Positions 33,801 through 48,100 of a DNA stretch of 64,000 nt are shown here, one piece after another (position 1 is the stretch's first letter; each line of letters begins with the position of its first letter). The notes below the pieces were generated by a model. It was not told the origin of the DNA. It searched no databases and worked only from the letters and a program-made list of their open reading frames with translations. Source of the stretch: Dipteris shenzhenensis (lineage: Eukaryota > Polypodiophyta > Polypodiopsida > Gleicheniales); assembly GCA_047967505.1 (NCBI GenBank), contig CM106538.1. One strand, given 5' to 3'. The translations under genes were made by a program, and so were the position numbers.

Positions 33801-36800
33801 TCTTGAGATTGAAACTGCACTATGTTGTGTTTTTAGAGGATGAGTTTGGGAATGTCCCTAGATTCATCTAGGTATATGGTGAGGGGGACGCATCTCCCCA
33901 AGGCCTATTGGGGTGAAGCCGTTAATATGGCCGTGCACATCTTGAACCGATCAAAGACAGAGGTAGTTGAAGACAAGACTCCTTATGAAGTCTATTATGG
34001 TAAGAAACCTACTATTTGACGCTTAAAGTTATATGGTTCTAACGCCTATGTACATGTGCTTAAGGATGAAAGAAAGAAGCTCGATTCTAGGAGCCAGAAG
34101 TGAAAATTTGTCGGGTACAGTGAAGAGTAGTAAGCATATTGTCCCTCTGACACAGGTAAGAAATAGATCCTTATCGACGGGGACATTGTCTTCGAGGAGA
34201 CGAAATCTCTGCCAAGGAGGTGATACAAGAAGCTTCAGAAGAACGCCACTGGTACCCGGGTTGGCAATGAAGAAAAAGGATGAAGAGTCCGAGGAGAGAG
34301 GTGTGGAGTAAGAGGCACGAGAAGCAAAGGAACCACCTAAGAAGCCACCACCGATGGAGAAGAAGCTATATGAGGACACTGTAGGAGTCTTGGGTGACAG
34401 AATTACTTGAGGCAAGTTTTGGGGTAAGGAGATCTCAATGCATTTCGAGAAATCCTACTATGAACTATGCATTGGTGGCTCAGATTGATGAGCCAAGATC
34501 TTTCAAGGAGGTGAAAGATATACTATAATGGCAAGCAGCCATCAAGGCTGAGATGGATGCTACTTTGAAGAATGACACTTGGGACTTGGTGGATACACCT
34601 TTCAAAAGGAAGGTGGTTGGTACTAAGTAAGTGTACAAGGTTAAGTTCAATCAGATGGGAGTTTGGACAAATACAAAGCCAGGCGGGTGGTCAAAGGGTA
34701 TGCTCAGGTTGGTGGGTTTTTGGCTTTGATTATACCTTTGCTCGCACAGCTCAGATGGTGACCATTCGGACAATGATAGCCTTGGCTGGGAATGGAAACC
34801 TGGAAGAGGCGGTATATGTGGATCAGCCTCAGGGTTTTCAAGTTCTGGGTTCCGCTTCTCAAGTTTGCAGATTAAAGAAGGCTATGTATGGGCTGAAACA
34901 GGCCCCTAGAGCATGGTACCAGCGCATTGATGACTTCTTCAACAAAATCAGGTTGAGTCAAAGTCCATCAGATGCTAACCTGTATCTCTTCTCAGAGGGA
35001 AGAGAAGATTGGGGGTAATCTTGTATGTGGATGACTTTACTTACAAATGATCACAAGAAGATCATCTCATCATGTCAAAGCAACTTCTGATGAAGGAGTT
35101 CGAGATGACGGATCTGCGTCTTCTTAATTACTTCCTCGGGATAGAAGTCAATCAGAAAGAACACAGCATCTTTATCTCTCACGAGAAGTATTGCTGCGAG
35201 ATTCTGAAGCAGTTTCTGTTGGAAGACTGCAAGGAGGCAGTGAGGCTAATGGAGGTTGGGCTGAAGCTGAGTGCTCAGGATACATCTCAGCTTATAGATG
35301 CCAGAAGGTATCAGAGGTTTGCTCTATCTGACCAACATTACGTCAGACATTTCTTATTTTATTGGTGTGCTTTGTCAATTTTCTTCGAAATGCAGGGAGA
35401 ATCAATGGTAGGATTATTGGTGCCGAGGTACTTGAAGGGTACCATTACATATAGCATAGGTATGGAGTTCGGTGGTTTCTGTGACTCAGATTTGTTAGGT
35501 GACTGAGGTACATGGCGTTCGACTTCTGGCTATTGTTTCTTTCTTGCTTCAGGGGTCATTTCATGGCTAAGCAAGAAATAGCCAACAGTCCTTTCTTCCA
35601 TAGAGGCACGGTACAAAGCTGCTTGTATTGCAGCAAGTGAGACGTGGTGGTTGAGATGGATTTTGGAAGACATGGACGTGCTTCAGGAGGATGCAAAGGT
35701 GATTATGAGTGACGATCAGAATTGCATTGCCATTGCAAAGAACCCTGTGTTCCATGCATGGACAAAGAAAAATGAGGCCCATTACCATTTCGTTTGGGAG
35801 CTCATCATCGATGAGATTGTGGAGCCGATGTACTGTCCAACCACTGCCAACCTTTTGGATCTTTTCACAAAGGCACTCCCAAGGGATCAACTGGAGTGCC
35901 TCATTCGATGGATGGGATTGGGCCACGGTTGTCATTGAGAGGGGTGTTAGAGGTCACTGACCACCCTGTGAGCCCCCAACTGAGGAAGTCAAGGGGTCAG
36001 TAGACTGTAGGGGCTACCTGGAACATAGGTTGCACAGTAGCCTGATTAGTTTTGGAGCAGTGGGTGCATAGAGGGAACACCCAGGAACTGCCATGATGGA
36101 AGGGGCTGTCTGCGTGGAAGTTGGACAGATGGAAAGCATGGATTGGCCACTTTATCGCTAGGCAGTGGCAGTCTGCAACAAACAGGTGGGTTTCACAGAC
36201 TGAGATTAGGACAGATCTGGTCCATGGAACACTGTTCCAGTTCGTTATAGCAGCGGGTCCAGTCCGCTGTCCAGGGGAGTTTCCAGCCTATATAAACCCC
36301 TCACTTCTCCACATTCAGAAGAACATTCAGTGAAGTCTTCTTGCTGGCAGCGTGGACTGGAGAGTGTGGAGTCATCTTTTGGAGAGTTCTCAGCAGTGAA
36401 ATCTCTTGGATTGCTGTTTTGTGCCCAGCCTTGCTGGAAGCCTTGAGCTCTTTTGTGATCTGTTTTCCCACTTCAGTGGATGAATAAAGTCTGAGTTGTC
36501 TCTCTTTCTTCTTCTCTTATATAAAGGTGAGGTATATACTTCTCTTATATACCTCACCTTTCTCCCATTCTTAATCAAGTTTCATCAGTATGGGTTTTCT
36601 GAATCCTTATGGATGCTCTTTGGAAAGAGAGAAAGAAAATGTCGAGGCTCAGAATTAAAATAGCACAATCATGTAAATTTAAAGCTGACTTCAAGAGTTA
36701 AGTGATATGAACATTGTTACAAAGAGAAAGGGATTCCATGAAGCTGTGGAATAACGTAAATATGTAAAGCTCACGAAATTTCAGCAGACGTAGTCATACA

Positions 36801-39112
36801 ACATTATTAAAACACTAGTGAATTTGGGCATGGTCTGGATTCATATAGATATATACTGTAACAGCACTATTTGAATCTAATACAGATATTAATCTGCAGA
36901 TATAACAGTACCTCCCTCCCATGGTAAGAATCAAGCAATCATAATCTCAATGAGGTCTGAGGAGAGAATTATGTGGGCCGTGTGGCCTAAGTCTTTCTGG
37001 TCAGCCGACGTATTGATTGGTGCTATGGCTTACTATATTTCTAGAGAGTCCTGGCTGCATTGTGGAAATCTCATCATATATGGGTTTGTATGTCTTTGCC
37101 AACAATCTGAAGCTCCCTGCCAATCTGGTCCGAGTCCACCTTCTAGTTTAGCTTTGCACTGCAACTGACGAATTTTAAATTGATACACTATAGTGCTGGC
37201 TGTCGAGATTCTAATGCATTGATGATGTTTTCGGTACAAGTTTACCAAAAAAGTGCCTTCTGGATAACTTTATTTATTTGTAGAAAAAGCTGTTGTTCAG
37301 AATTTGACATGAGGTATGGACACTAGAAAGTCATGATGCTTTTAATGTTTGCTTTGTGAAGCTATGCAGCATTTGCAAAACTTTTGTGGCATAAAAAGTC
37401 ACTGGTAGACTTTTAATAATCTCTCATCTTCAAGAGAAATGCTATTTCTTGTGCCTCCTTTATGTTTGTTTTGGCTGTTTGCTAACTGCTTCATGGAATC
37501 TTTGTCGACAAGTTTTGAGTTTGTGTAAAGTAACTTTTCCAGATCTTGATTTCTTTTTAATCATATTAATTGCAGATGCAGAATTCTTCTCATGGAGGGC
37601 TTGGAGAGTCTGTATCCTTTGGAAGATTCTCAAGTGATTCCCTCTCCTGGGTGAAGAGGTCTTCTTTTAACCACAATCAGTATCTTGAAGAAATTGGGAG
37701 CTGCTCGACTCCTGGTTCAGTACGCCAGAAGAAAGCTTATTTTGAAGCTTACTATAAGGCTATCGCAAAAAGGAAGGCTATGGAGAAAGCACTTGCCGAA
37801 GGGAACCTGGATGAGCAGAGTTTCGAAGATGTGGGTAATGGGTCTTATGATGATGAGAAAGGGCAAGAGCATTTATCTACGACTACCACTGATATTTTAG
37901 ATGCAGCTACTACAAGTGCATGTAGCACTGCTGATGCTGGGGATTGGCTCGAAAATCGGTCAGTGGGGTCACCGAGACAGGATGAGAGTAATGGATGTGG
38001 CTTCACACAAAATGCTGAAAATTCTGGAGAATCAAATATGGAAGCGCCTGAAGGATCAAATGCTGAAGAAGAAGAGTACAACGTTCAAGGAGCTCCTCAA
38101 GTATCAAATGACGGAGAAGCTCAAGCAACCCCTGACAACAATTTTTCGGAAATGTCTGAAGCTGAAGCACAGCTTGCACAGATTATCACAGAGGGAGATA
38201 ATGAAGAAGTTGCTGTTCCAGTTTTGGGTGTCGATGAATTTAGAGAACAGGACATCCAATCCTTACAAGTTGAAACACAGGATCTTGTACCTCAGTTTCT
38301 TAGTAGCACATATATGGACAATAGTGATGGAACAAAGGAAGCTGAAATTGTCGATAAGTTTGAAACAAAAGGAATCCCAGTGCACGACATTTGCCACCCC
38401 TCTGATTTGAAGGTGAGCTACTGTAATTCGTCTTTCAGAGCTTGCTTTTGTTGAAAAACTCAGGCATCCCTGTTCAATGCATGGTCACAAATTGTCTATA
38501 CTTTTTCTGGGGTGGTAGGGAAGGGGTGGAATCTTCCTTCCAGGATTTTATTCTGTTGTTTGAGCTAGCATGTATCTCATATTTGCTGGTGGGAAGGGAA
38601 ACCTTGCCTGGCTATTTCTTTCTCAATTTCTTCTCCTGCTGTGTACATTTAGTTCAGCTATCAATTGTCTCTTATTGGTTGTTGTGGGCAATAAGGTTTC
38701 TTTGTTTGCTCAAGTTCTTTTAAATTGTTTGCCCCCCTCCCCCCGGGTCTGCTCCTAATCTCTTGAGAAGCATTTGACTTCAATGGTCACGTCAAATCGT
38801 TGTAACTTGTCGTAAAAGAGATCTGTGTATTCTTTTCCTTGCCTTGGGGAGATATTCATGGCTTTGAAGAGATTTGTTGCTCTTTTTTACTAGAGGTGTC
38901 TTTTGAGGTAGATGTTGCTGTAGTTCATGTAACATACACAGTCGCTCTGTTTCTCATTTAGATATCAACTTATTGAAAGACGTAGTTCCCATTATCCAGT
39001 AAAATTCAAGCTTGTCATGTACCTTACACAGTCGCTCTGTTTCTCATTTTTGTCTCAATTTTATTGAAAGATATAGTTCTCATTATCCAGTAGTACAAGC
39101 CAAGTTCAAGCC

Positions 39113-39153
<41 letters not shown>

Positions 39154-42100
39154 TCGTTTGTCAATCTATCTTTCTCTCTACAGACATGCGCGCACACACA
39201 CTCTTGTACAGGTACATGCTTACAGGTCTTGTACATACAGAGACATGCTTACAACTGTTTTAGGGATAGTATTGGTAAAAGGACTCAGGGTGTGTGTGCT
39301 TAGGTATTACCTGAGTAAATTCGTTCTTTTCCTGCTTTTTCTGTTTCATAAAAGTCTCCTACAAAAGCCCCCTTGTATATTTTAATCACTATTAATTTAG
39401 TAGTGCTGATGGTTTGTTTTGTTTTGGGTTTTCTTTGCGTCTGATGAATTTGTTTTTGTATGGCATAGCTGGTGCAATATCAAATTTTCTTGTGTAGGTC
39501 GATTATGTGACTCTATACGTTACCTAACACCTTGATGGCAATTCATTCCTGTACACTTAAAATCCAGGAGTCCCCGGATGAGCATGTGGATCTGAAAGCA
39601 AATAGATCAAAAAAGGCGTCCAATCAAAAGCTTTCTCAATCTCCTGCACGCAAGTCAAGTGCAAAGTCCTCTACTGCAACTGTGATCAGTGCCTCAAATT
39701 CTGTAGCTAAACTGCGCAGAGGAAATGTTTCAAGACAGCAGGGGCCCGGAGGTGTGGCAGAGATGAAAGGTCATCCACGACCTGTGAATACTGGAAATTC
39801 ACATTCTAATATAACCGTGCCACAGCCCTTTGCACTTGCAACAGACAAAAGAGCGTCTCTGACAGGATACGTTGTCGAACAAGATGGGACAAAGCTTGCA
39901 GGGAAGCCTGCGCGCAATGGTTCTGTTCTGTATTCCCCGGCTCCAAAAAAGACTCAGGTAAATGATCTTGTAGCATGAGGGTGGTAAACTGTCAAAATTG
40001 TGGGGTTGAATTACGTTTGTTTAAGAATACATGTTTCACTATCTGCTGTGCAGTCTCCACGTTGTCGATTGACTCTTCCAGAACATAACATTTTGTCTTT
40101 TCATTGATCTGCAATTTTCTAAAGCTTGCAGATACAAAACCATACCCACATGCTTTAGCTTTGTATGACTTGTCATGTTGGACTTCATGTTTTTCTTCAG
40201 GTTTCAGTGAAGGTTGAAAAGAAGCATTCTGGATCCAAATCTTTGGCTGGGGAGAGCACGAAGTAAGCTCCTTCAACTGTCTTGCATATTATGAGAATTA
40301 AGAGGCCACAGCAAGCTTAGCCTTTATAAGGTTTCTGATGTGGCTATGATGTACAAGTGCAAAGGGTTAGATGAGTTTCCACACATCTCGATTAATTGTG
40401 TTCAGCAAGGGTGTCAAATTTGCCTTGCGTTTTGCAGGCTCGTAAAAATTGGCCAGACTGTAGATTCCAATTGTAAGATAGTGAGTGTAAGAAGAACACA
40501 TCTCTGCATTTCAATCCACAAATTTTGTTTGGTTTGCATGTTAAGGCTAGAAAATGTGATCAGGGTTTGAGGTGTTCCTTTTTGGGAAAAAGGGGGGGGG
40601 GGGGTTTCCAAGTTTGGTATTCTGGTTGTTTTTTAACTTGCTTTTACAGATGTTTACAAATGTTTGGGGGGCCAAAAATATGGATTGTGCAGCCTTTGGG
40701 GTGAAACATGAGCTTGTGCATCGGATAGTCTTTTATTGTATTTAGAACTTTCCCAGCTATGCTGAGTTTCCTTGTCCTTGACATTTAAATAGTTAGCTAC
40801 ACAGTTACTAGGTATGATATAAAATGACCTGCCTTGTCTAAACAAGTGATTGCAACTATCAGCTATTTTTCGACATCAATGTCCCAAGCATTAACCTTCC
40901 TGGACCTGGCAATAGCATCCATCTCAGTGCAAACATCTGTATAAACCTTAGAGTTGTTGCTAGCAGCCCAAACAGGGTCACACAACTCCCCAGACTTCCA
41001 CAAGTGTCAACTGACTCACTGAAATACCCAAACAACGGGTGAGAGCATAAATAGTCTGTTGAGAGTCACCTCACAAAGGTAAAAGACATTGTGGGAGTGG
41101 CTTGCAGCCAGTGAAGAACAGATCAAGGATGCAGAATAAATCCTCTCACTTTCAACAGCTAGACATGCAATTTCAGCATATTTATCACCAGCCGTCATGT
41201 GATGTACTTATAGATTACACCCTCCTTTCTGGCTGACCTTACCGTAGTCAACTTAGTGGGTTTTTGCCTAAGTTGGAATCTAGTGAGTTACTCTGCTCTC
41301 CATACTTTTTGAGTACCCTTCAGTTTGTTTGATTGCCTGAGAATGTGAACTCTAGTTCTTGTTGCAAGGGGTGTATACTGCATATGCACCATCTAAATGG
41401 ATTTTAACCAAGTTCCACTCAATGCTTGGTGTTGCTGTCTTTATCTGTTCAAAGCTCTGAGTAAAAGTGATGCCAATCCACAGGTATTCCCCCTACCCTG
41501 ATTTTCATTCACCTTTTATAGCTGAATTGACCTGTTTCTCTGCTTGGTCTTGACTTCATGTGAGATCAGAGAGTCGAGCATGGCCATAACAGTCCGAGGG
41601 GGGTTACTCATGTAGAGTCAAGCTGCTTGTTGACTTGGTTCTCTAGAGTAGATAGACACTTTTGTAGCTCTTCCATGAATTCTTTGAGCTGCGGGTTTTC
41701 CTGTTCAATATCCCCAATCTGCTGTTGCAGAGTTAGAACCTTTGAGCAACCACCTGAGCAAATGACTTCACGTTCTTGCCAACCATAGTGCCCAGAGCAA
41801 TATGTGAACTGTAACAGAGGTCTAGAGAGCTGCTGCCCTTTCTGGAGTCTACTGAGAGTCATGCAGGTTCTACTGAGTGGGTTCTGCTAAAAGTCACACA
41901 CGGTTTCTGCTTAGAGTCTGAGCTGGGTGGAGCATTGCAAGCCATAAAATGGCCCCCTAGGCGAACATAGTAAAGGCCCTTGCCACCTGGTACTAGAGCA
42001 GATTTGAGATTCTCTACTACAAAGTGTGAACATTCCACCGCTGGGACTAGCAGCATCATATAATTCAAGTGGCTACAATAATAAATGCCCCCACCTCACA

Positions 42101-45100
42101 TATGATACAATAGGTGGCGAAGATAATAAAGGCCCTTGCCACTTGGTACTAGAGCAGGTTTGAGATTCTCAACTACAAAGCGTGAACATTCCACCGCGGG
42201 GTCTAGCAGCATCATATAATTCAAGTGGCGACAATAATAAATGCCCCCACCTCACATATGATACAATAGGTATATGCATCTCAGGCTTGTAATACTGCTC
42301 TCAATGGGGTCTTGAAACAGCCCTTGTGACTCCCATTGATTAATGTCAAGCTAAGTCTAGGACTACCATGAAGGTAAGATACCATTTCTCATTACAAAAG
42401 GCCGCTCTTTGTTCACTGGCTGATTGAGAGATGCACAAATCTGTTGAAGAAAAATTAGACTTGATTGATCCTAAGCCTATGGAAGATAGTGGTATACTGT
42501 GGAATGTTAGACGCCACAGTGAAAACTACACCAAGCACAAAAGAGAACATATGTGTAGCTAGTGAGAAGAAAAATGCAGCAGGATATGATGTCCCATCCA
42601 GGAATGTGTGGTATATTGATTCTACCCACATGATTGGGAAAAATGACTAGCTTGCAAAGCTGCATCAGAGTCCATGTGGAGCCAATATTAGGGAAATGGG
42701 ATATTGCAGACCTTGGGGTAATAAATGTGTGTAAGTTCTCATGCACAGCCAATTGCAGATGTGCTTTATGTGCCTGAGTCTTACAAGGTTCGGTTTGAAG
42801 ATGTTGTATGTCTTATGAAAGACAAAGAAAGGATATGAAAGAGATTGCAAAAGATGGCTGAGTTCAGGACTTTGCAGGCCAGAAGGGAGTGTCGCAAATA
42901 TCATGCATACATATCTGTGGATTCGTGAGTTTTAGCAGAAGCAGTTTGGACATCTCAATTATAAAGCTTTTAAGCTTCAAGGAAGCTGTAAATGGTCAAG
43001 TGAATTTGTTGGAAAGGTCACCTCCCCATCTGTAAGCCCCATATGAGGAGAGCATGGGGGGGGTGAACCTAGTGTCTGAGAGAAGGCCACATGGGCAGCA
43101 CTATCGCTGCCATTGGGGCAGAGATAAGAGAAAGAGAAAAGAAAGAGAGGGGGCTGTCAAATGGGCAGCACGTCACATCAAAAGAAGAGAGGAGGGTACC
43201 TGGTTGATCTGCAGGAGGGGGGGGCACGATTGGGGCCTGCACAAGGGCCTGTGGATGCTGGAACAGCTGCAGCAAAGGGCAGCCTAGCAGCAGCCTAAAA
43301 GGGACTGGCTAGGGCCCTTTTTAGGGCTGGTTGGACCAGCCAACCCAGTCGGTCTTTTACAGACCAGGTTGGCCAGATTTGGCCAGGCTGATCGGTTCTA
43401 TTACAGCCCCTTGGGGGCCTATAAAAGGAGGGCCTCCAGGCCCTCATTCACCATCACTTGGAGCAGCAGGTCAAGGAGCAGGAGCAGCAGCAGATCAGCC
43501 CCCTTTGGGCCTCTATCTAGAAGGAGACAAGTGGGCTGTAGAGCTGCAGGCCTAGCTCAGAGTGCTGCCCACCTAGGCTTGTGCAAAGACAGCAAGGTAA
43601 AGACAGCAAGGTGGAAGGGATCCAGACGAAAAGTCTACTTACGCTTGAGGTGGAGCACGTGGGCTCGAGTCTAGAGATAGCCGACAAATAGGAGAAGTAC
43701 CTTGTGGTAAGATCAGAGGACCACACCATTGGTGGGACTCTGGATCTCTCTCTTTTGTATTGCGTCCATAGCTTTGGACGGAAATATATTATTTCGGTGG
43801 TTTCTATATCTGGCTGGTTCATTGTCTATTGATGAGTCTGCGCATCTATCTAATGCACATTAAGTAAAGAAGTTTGTGATTCCACACACACACACAGTTT
43901 GAGCTCCTGGGCTATTCTATCAGTCTTCCGTTGTGCATACCCTTTGTTGGTTGATTCCTAATAGAATTGGCTAACATCCATGAAAATCAACATTATTGCA
44001 GAGCATGGATCTTGGGCATATGCCCTTTTGGACAGAGTACTCATTAGAGCAAGAAGACTACTTGAGCTTGTATACAGTGACCATGTATGGCCTCTTGTGC
44101 AAACTTTAATCAGTCTTAAGGTGTATTTGGTAAAATAATATCAGGAAATTTTGCATTTCGAAAGTCTTTGAAATTCCTCCTTTTTGATGCTCTGTATCTC
44201 TTTGAGCTCCTTTCAAGCATAAGTTTCACCTTTGAGTTTTCTAGTGTCTCCAAGTACCATCTCAGCACTGTAAGTTATTTTCAGACACATTTTCATCGTC
44301 AAGACTAATCTGTCCAAGCTTGCCTGGTATGATGTCCTTTAAATCACTCACTCGGATGTTGATATCATTTTCACATCATCATTAAAGTGGCTGTGCTCTG
44401 GGAGTCACAAAGCTGTTGTGCAAATGGTCCTGATAATATTAAGGACTACCCCATTGCATACTCCACCAAAAGAGCTGTTATTTTCAGAAGACACCACATG
44501 TCTTGTTCAAAATATTCAACCCAAACAACTCCTACACAATGAACGTACACTCCTACACAACCAAATGAACGTACACTCCAATGAACGTACACTCCTACAC
44601 AACCAAAACGCTCATAAACAATTCACTGGCATTATAGCCACTCCATGGTTCCTCTGGCCTCCTATATTTCAGAGCCTTTGCAGGACTTCGTTTAGGGCAT
44701 ATGCAGATGTATTTACAGCCTCAGTGTGAAAATCTTGGGTATGTTCGTTTCTTTTAACATGCATCTTTCAGTATCATGCAAGGTTCTCCTTTTCTCTCCA
44801 CAGTACATATTGTGGAGAATAAGGAGGAGTAAAACTACTGTCGAGTTGTATGAACAAAGTCCTATTGTGTGGGATCTTGAGTGAGGGAGAGCCTAACACT
44901 TTCAAGGATGCTGAAAATCAGGAAAAATATACTGGCCAAGTATGATGGAACTTGCAGATGTACTACCATGCTGGTTATATGTTGTTTTACACGATCAAAC
45001 TCAAGACAGACTGTAGCTTAGACAAGTTTAAAGCGATACTTTGGTACCCAAGGACATGGAATTGATTATTTTGATACCTTGCAGCTGTGGCAAAGCACAA

Positions 45101-48100
45101 CATACAATGCAGCATGAATGGAAGCTTCAGTAGACGGGTGTAAGGGGGTTTATAGGAATAGCCAGATCTTTTGTGAAGAAAGGTCAAGAAAAGAAAGTAT
45201 GCAGGCTGATGAAGCCATTATATCAGCTCATGCAGGCTTGAAGGTTTTGATATCATAAGAGTTTGATAATTTGTGAGCATAAATCTTAATAAAATTTAAT
45301 CACATATAAAATTGTATGTACTCAGAAATCAAGGCAGCTTTGTTATAGTGGTGCTTAATGTTGAAATGACTGATTTTCCCTGGGTTTAGAGGTATGGAAA
45401 AAAGAAGATAGAATATGTATCTCATAGGCTAAGTATGCTGCAGAGCTGCTGAAGACATCAGAGGAGGAGGATTGCAACCTACCAGTGGAAACATGCTACT
45501 AGGGTGTAGTAGAAGATGATGATAGAGATGTAGATGTCACTTCTGTTGGAATAGTAGAGATCACCTCCCCATCTGTGAGCCCCCAAATGAGGAGTGCATA
45601 GGGTGGGGGTACCATAGGACAAAAGAGAGAGATTTGGGGCTGCCACAGGGACAGCAACAGGCTGCCATGGAGGCAGCACAAAGACTAAAGTACCTGGCAA
45701 TGGGAGGCCATGATGGTGGGCAGGATTGGTATGGATTTTCCACGTGTCTGCCTGCGACTGGAGCCAGCATGATTGTGCAGGGTATTTAGCAGAGAACAAG
45801 GTGTCCACATCAGCAATGGCCTCATCAATTGTACGGGACAGTACATAGGTAATTGCAGGTAATCCACAGGCTGGAATAGGCCTGACATAGGACGCAACCA
45901 GCAGGGCATAATTGTGTACTGATTGCAACAGGTTTGGGGGGCCAAAAGGATCCCAGAGGAGGTTGGGTTTGGGCTGCATAGCCCTGGGGCAGTGACAGCA
46001 TGCCACGTGGCCAGGCTGGGCCAGCCAGCCCTCCAATAGTGTGCCCTCACCAGGGGGAAACGTGCAGACTACTGGGTTGGCTGCTAGGTCTTATTGGGTT
46101 GTTCAAGTTGACCTGCCAGATCAGTCAGTAGGAGGGGCATTTGGCCCTGGTTCAGCACTTCAGGGAGCAGAAAGGAGCAGCAGAAGACCCGGCCTTGGGC
46201 CTAGATCAATGAAGGAGGGACAGAGGAGCTGTAGACTTAGCTCAGAGGGATTAACCTCCTAGCCCCGATCTTAGCAAAGCTTTTTAATGAAGCGGTTTGT
46301 TTGGGATTTCCACACACTTGGACCATTAACACTATCTCACCCATCCACAAGGCAAGGGATCCCATGAGCCCGGAGAACTACAGGACCATCATGTCATGTC
46401 CAAGATTTATGCATCAGTACTTGACTCCGAGGTTAGCAGACTTGCAGAGTGTCGAGGACTCAGAGCAGCAGGACAGGCCGGATTCCGGCATGATCATGGA
46501 ACCATGGACCACATTCTGACGCTTAGATGTATCATCGAGGAGGCGAGATCACGGAAGCAGAGGGTTTATTGTTGCTTTGTGGATTTTCGCAAGGCATTTG
46601 ACACGGTCCCGAGAACCCACCTCATACGGCACCTACAGGACTTGGGTTATGAACAGGAGATCATTTGGGCTGTCATGGCACTTTACGAGAGAGTTTCTGG
46701 CAGAGTTCGGGTAGGATCTGGGTGGACAGACGAGATCATGAGTACCATCGGGGTCGAACAAGGGTGTCCTTTGTCGCCTACCTTGTTTGGCCTCTACATT
46801 GACGAGCTTGAGACAATGATGCAGACACAGGGGGGTGTAGGGTGCTCTCTTACAGGCACGCTGATCCAGATTTTGCTCTATGCAAATGACATGGCTCTCT
46901 TATCTTCCTCAGCAGAGGGGCTTCAGAGACACCTAGATGCACTACAGTCCTTTTGTGAGTCTCATGATTTGAAGGTCAACCTGGATAAAACCAAGGTCAT
47001 GATCTTCAATACATACATCTCGAGCCATCATGCGTCAGGAGCAGTTCACATTTGCGGGGTCATTTGTTGAGATAGTTTCATCATATACTTATCTTGGGGC
47101 TATCTTCTTCGGACCGAGCTTCACTATGAGACCCGCGATGCAGGCACGCTTGAGTAGAGGGTATGCCTCATTGGCCAAGCTAGAGAGGCAGTGCTTCCGC
47201 TCACACTTTCAGGATCCATGCACCAAGGGGTTGCTTTTTGATCCCTTGGCTCGCCCAGCGGGAATGTACGGCAGTCCTTGTTGGGGGCCAGACTTGTCGG
47301 ATACAGAGTGGGCCTGTGTGGAGCGGCGACAGGTTCTCATGCTATCACGGATGATTCGTGGTAAGTCATCCGTTCCTCACCAGATCATTCAGGCTGAGTT
47401 TGGGTCACCTCCTTTACAGCTAGATGCTGCATTTCAGGTCATCACATATCTGTACCGAGTTAGGGAATATGGGGATTATACCTCGGGACGTAGCAGGGTA
47501 CCATGGATAGCTTTATCCTCTTCTTGGTACTTGCAGCAGGAGGAGATCAGAGGTGTTGGTATGCACGTACAGAGAGATGGTTTGAGCGACTGGGGCTCCA
47601 CATGGATAGACTACCTCCCTTCCAGTATAGCATGGATGCTCCGTTCTCTCCCCTCTTATCACACGAGGTCAACCAGGTTATCCGTGAGGATCTACTACAG
47701 CTATACACTTTTCGGACCTGGTTGGAACTGAGTGAATCCCAGTGAAGCTTAGCTTCTACAGAGATCACTTCTTACATATCACAGCGGAGGGTTTCCTTGA
47801 TCCACCAGGATACACACAGATTCACCTACCCCACTCGATGAGGATCTCTCTTGGGCAGTTCCGGGTCTCTTCACACAGACTTCGCATCGAGAGCGGTAGA
47901 GCAGAGCGACTACCCAGGGAGCGGCGCATATGCACACTATGTGACATACAGGAGGTTGAGACAGAGGAGCATTTCATCTTCAGGTGTCCTGTGTACTATG
48001 AGATCCGAGGACGTTTCCACTGCCTCTTCAGAGATAGTTATGGGATTTTAGCCCATTTTCTCTCCTACCCAGACCAGCGGTGTTTGGCAAGTTTCATTCA

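Larger units (their letters stand above)
33885..36587 (+). mobile_element. 5'-truncated Copia retrotransposon (integrase end, RT, RNase H, 3' LTR)
   Basis: Integrase end 33890-34130 ([35 protein letters not shown]), RT 34480-35300, RNase H 35520-35938, polypurine tract 35937-35944 and LTR from 35945. Stops and frameshifts interrupt pol. Gag, protease, PBS and the 5' LTR are missing. The polypurine tract and the first LTR bases (gagagggg-TGTTRG) are the same as in the 16491-20144 family, so this is a related, more autonomous lineage. Confidence 0.85.
30829..37575 (+). other. WDL intron 1 (about 6.7 kb)
   Basis: Phase-0 intron GTACAT...AATTGCAG. The first kilobase keeps moderate GC and no repeats. 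Later parts hold an LTR-like fragment (33240-33350), a dispersed repeat (33500-33880) and the Copia fragment 33885-36587. From 36590 to 37575 I see nothing but AT-rich intron sequence. Confidence 0.7.

Noticed and set aside
41972-42145. tggtactagagcag as an LTR primer-binding site
   Set aside because: Two bases are swapped relative to TGGTATCAGAGC, it occurs in both units of a tandem duplication, and no LTR end precedes it.
43331-43674. Plus-strand ORFs of 74-101 codons
   Set aside because: They lie inside the solo LTR bounded by GAATT duplications and are not kept in other LTR copies.
45479-46036. 185-codon minus-strand ORF
   Set aside because: It lies wholly across the left half of a Copia-family LTR, in antisense; the same region in sister LTRs is not open.
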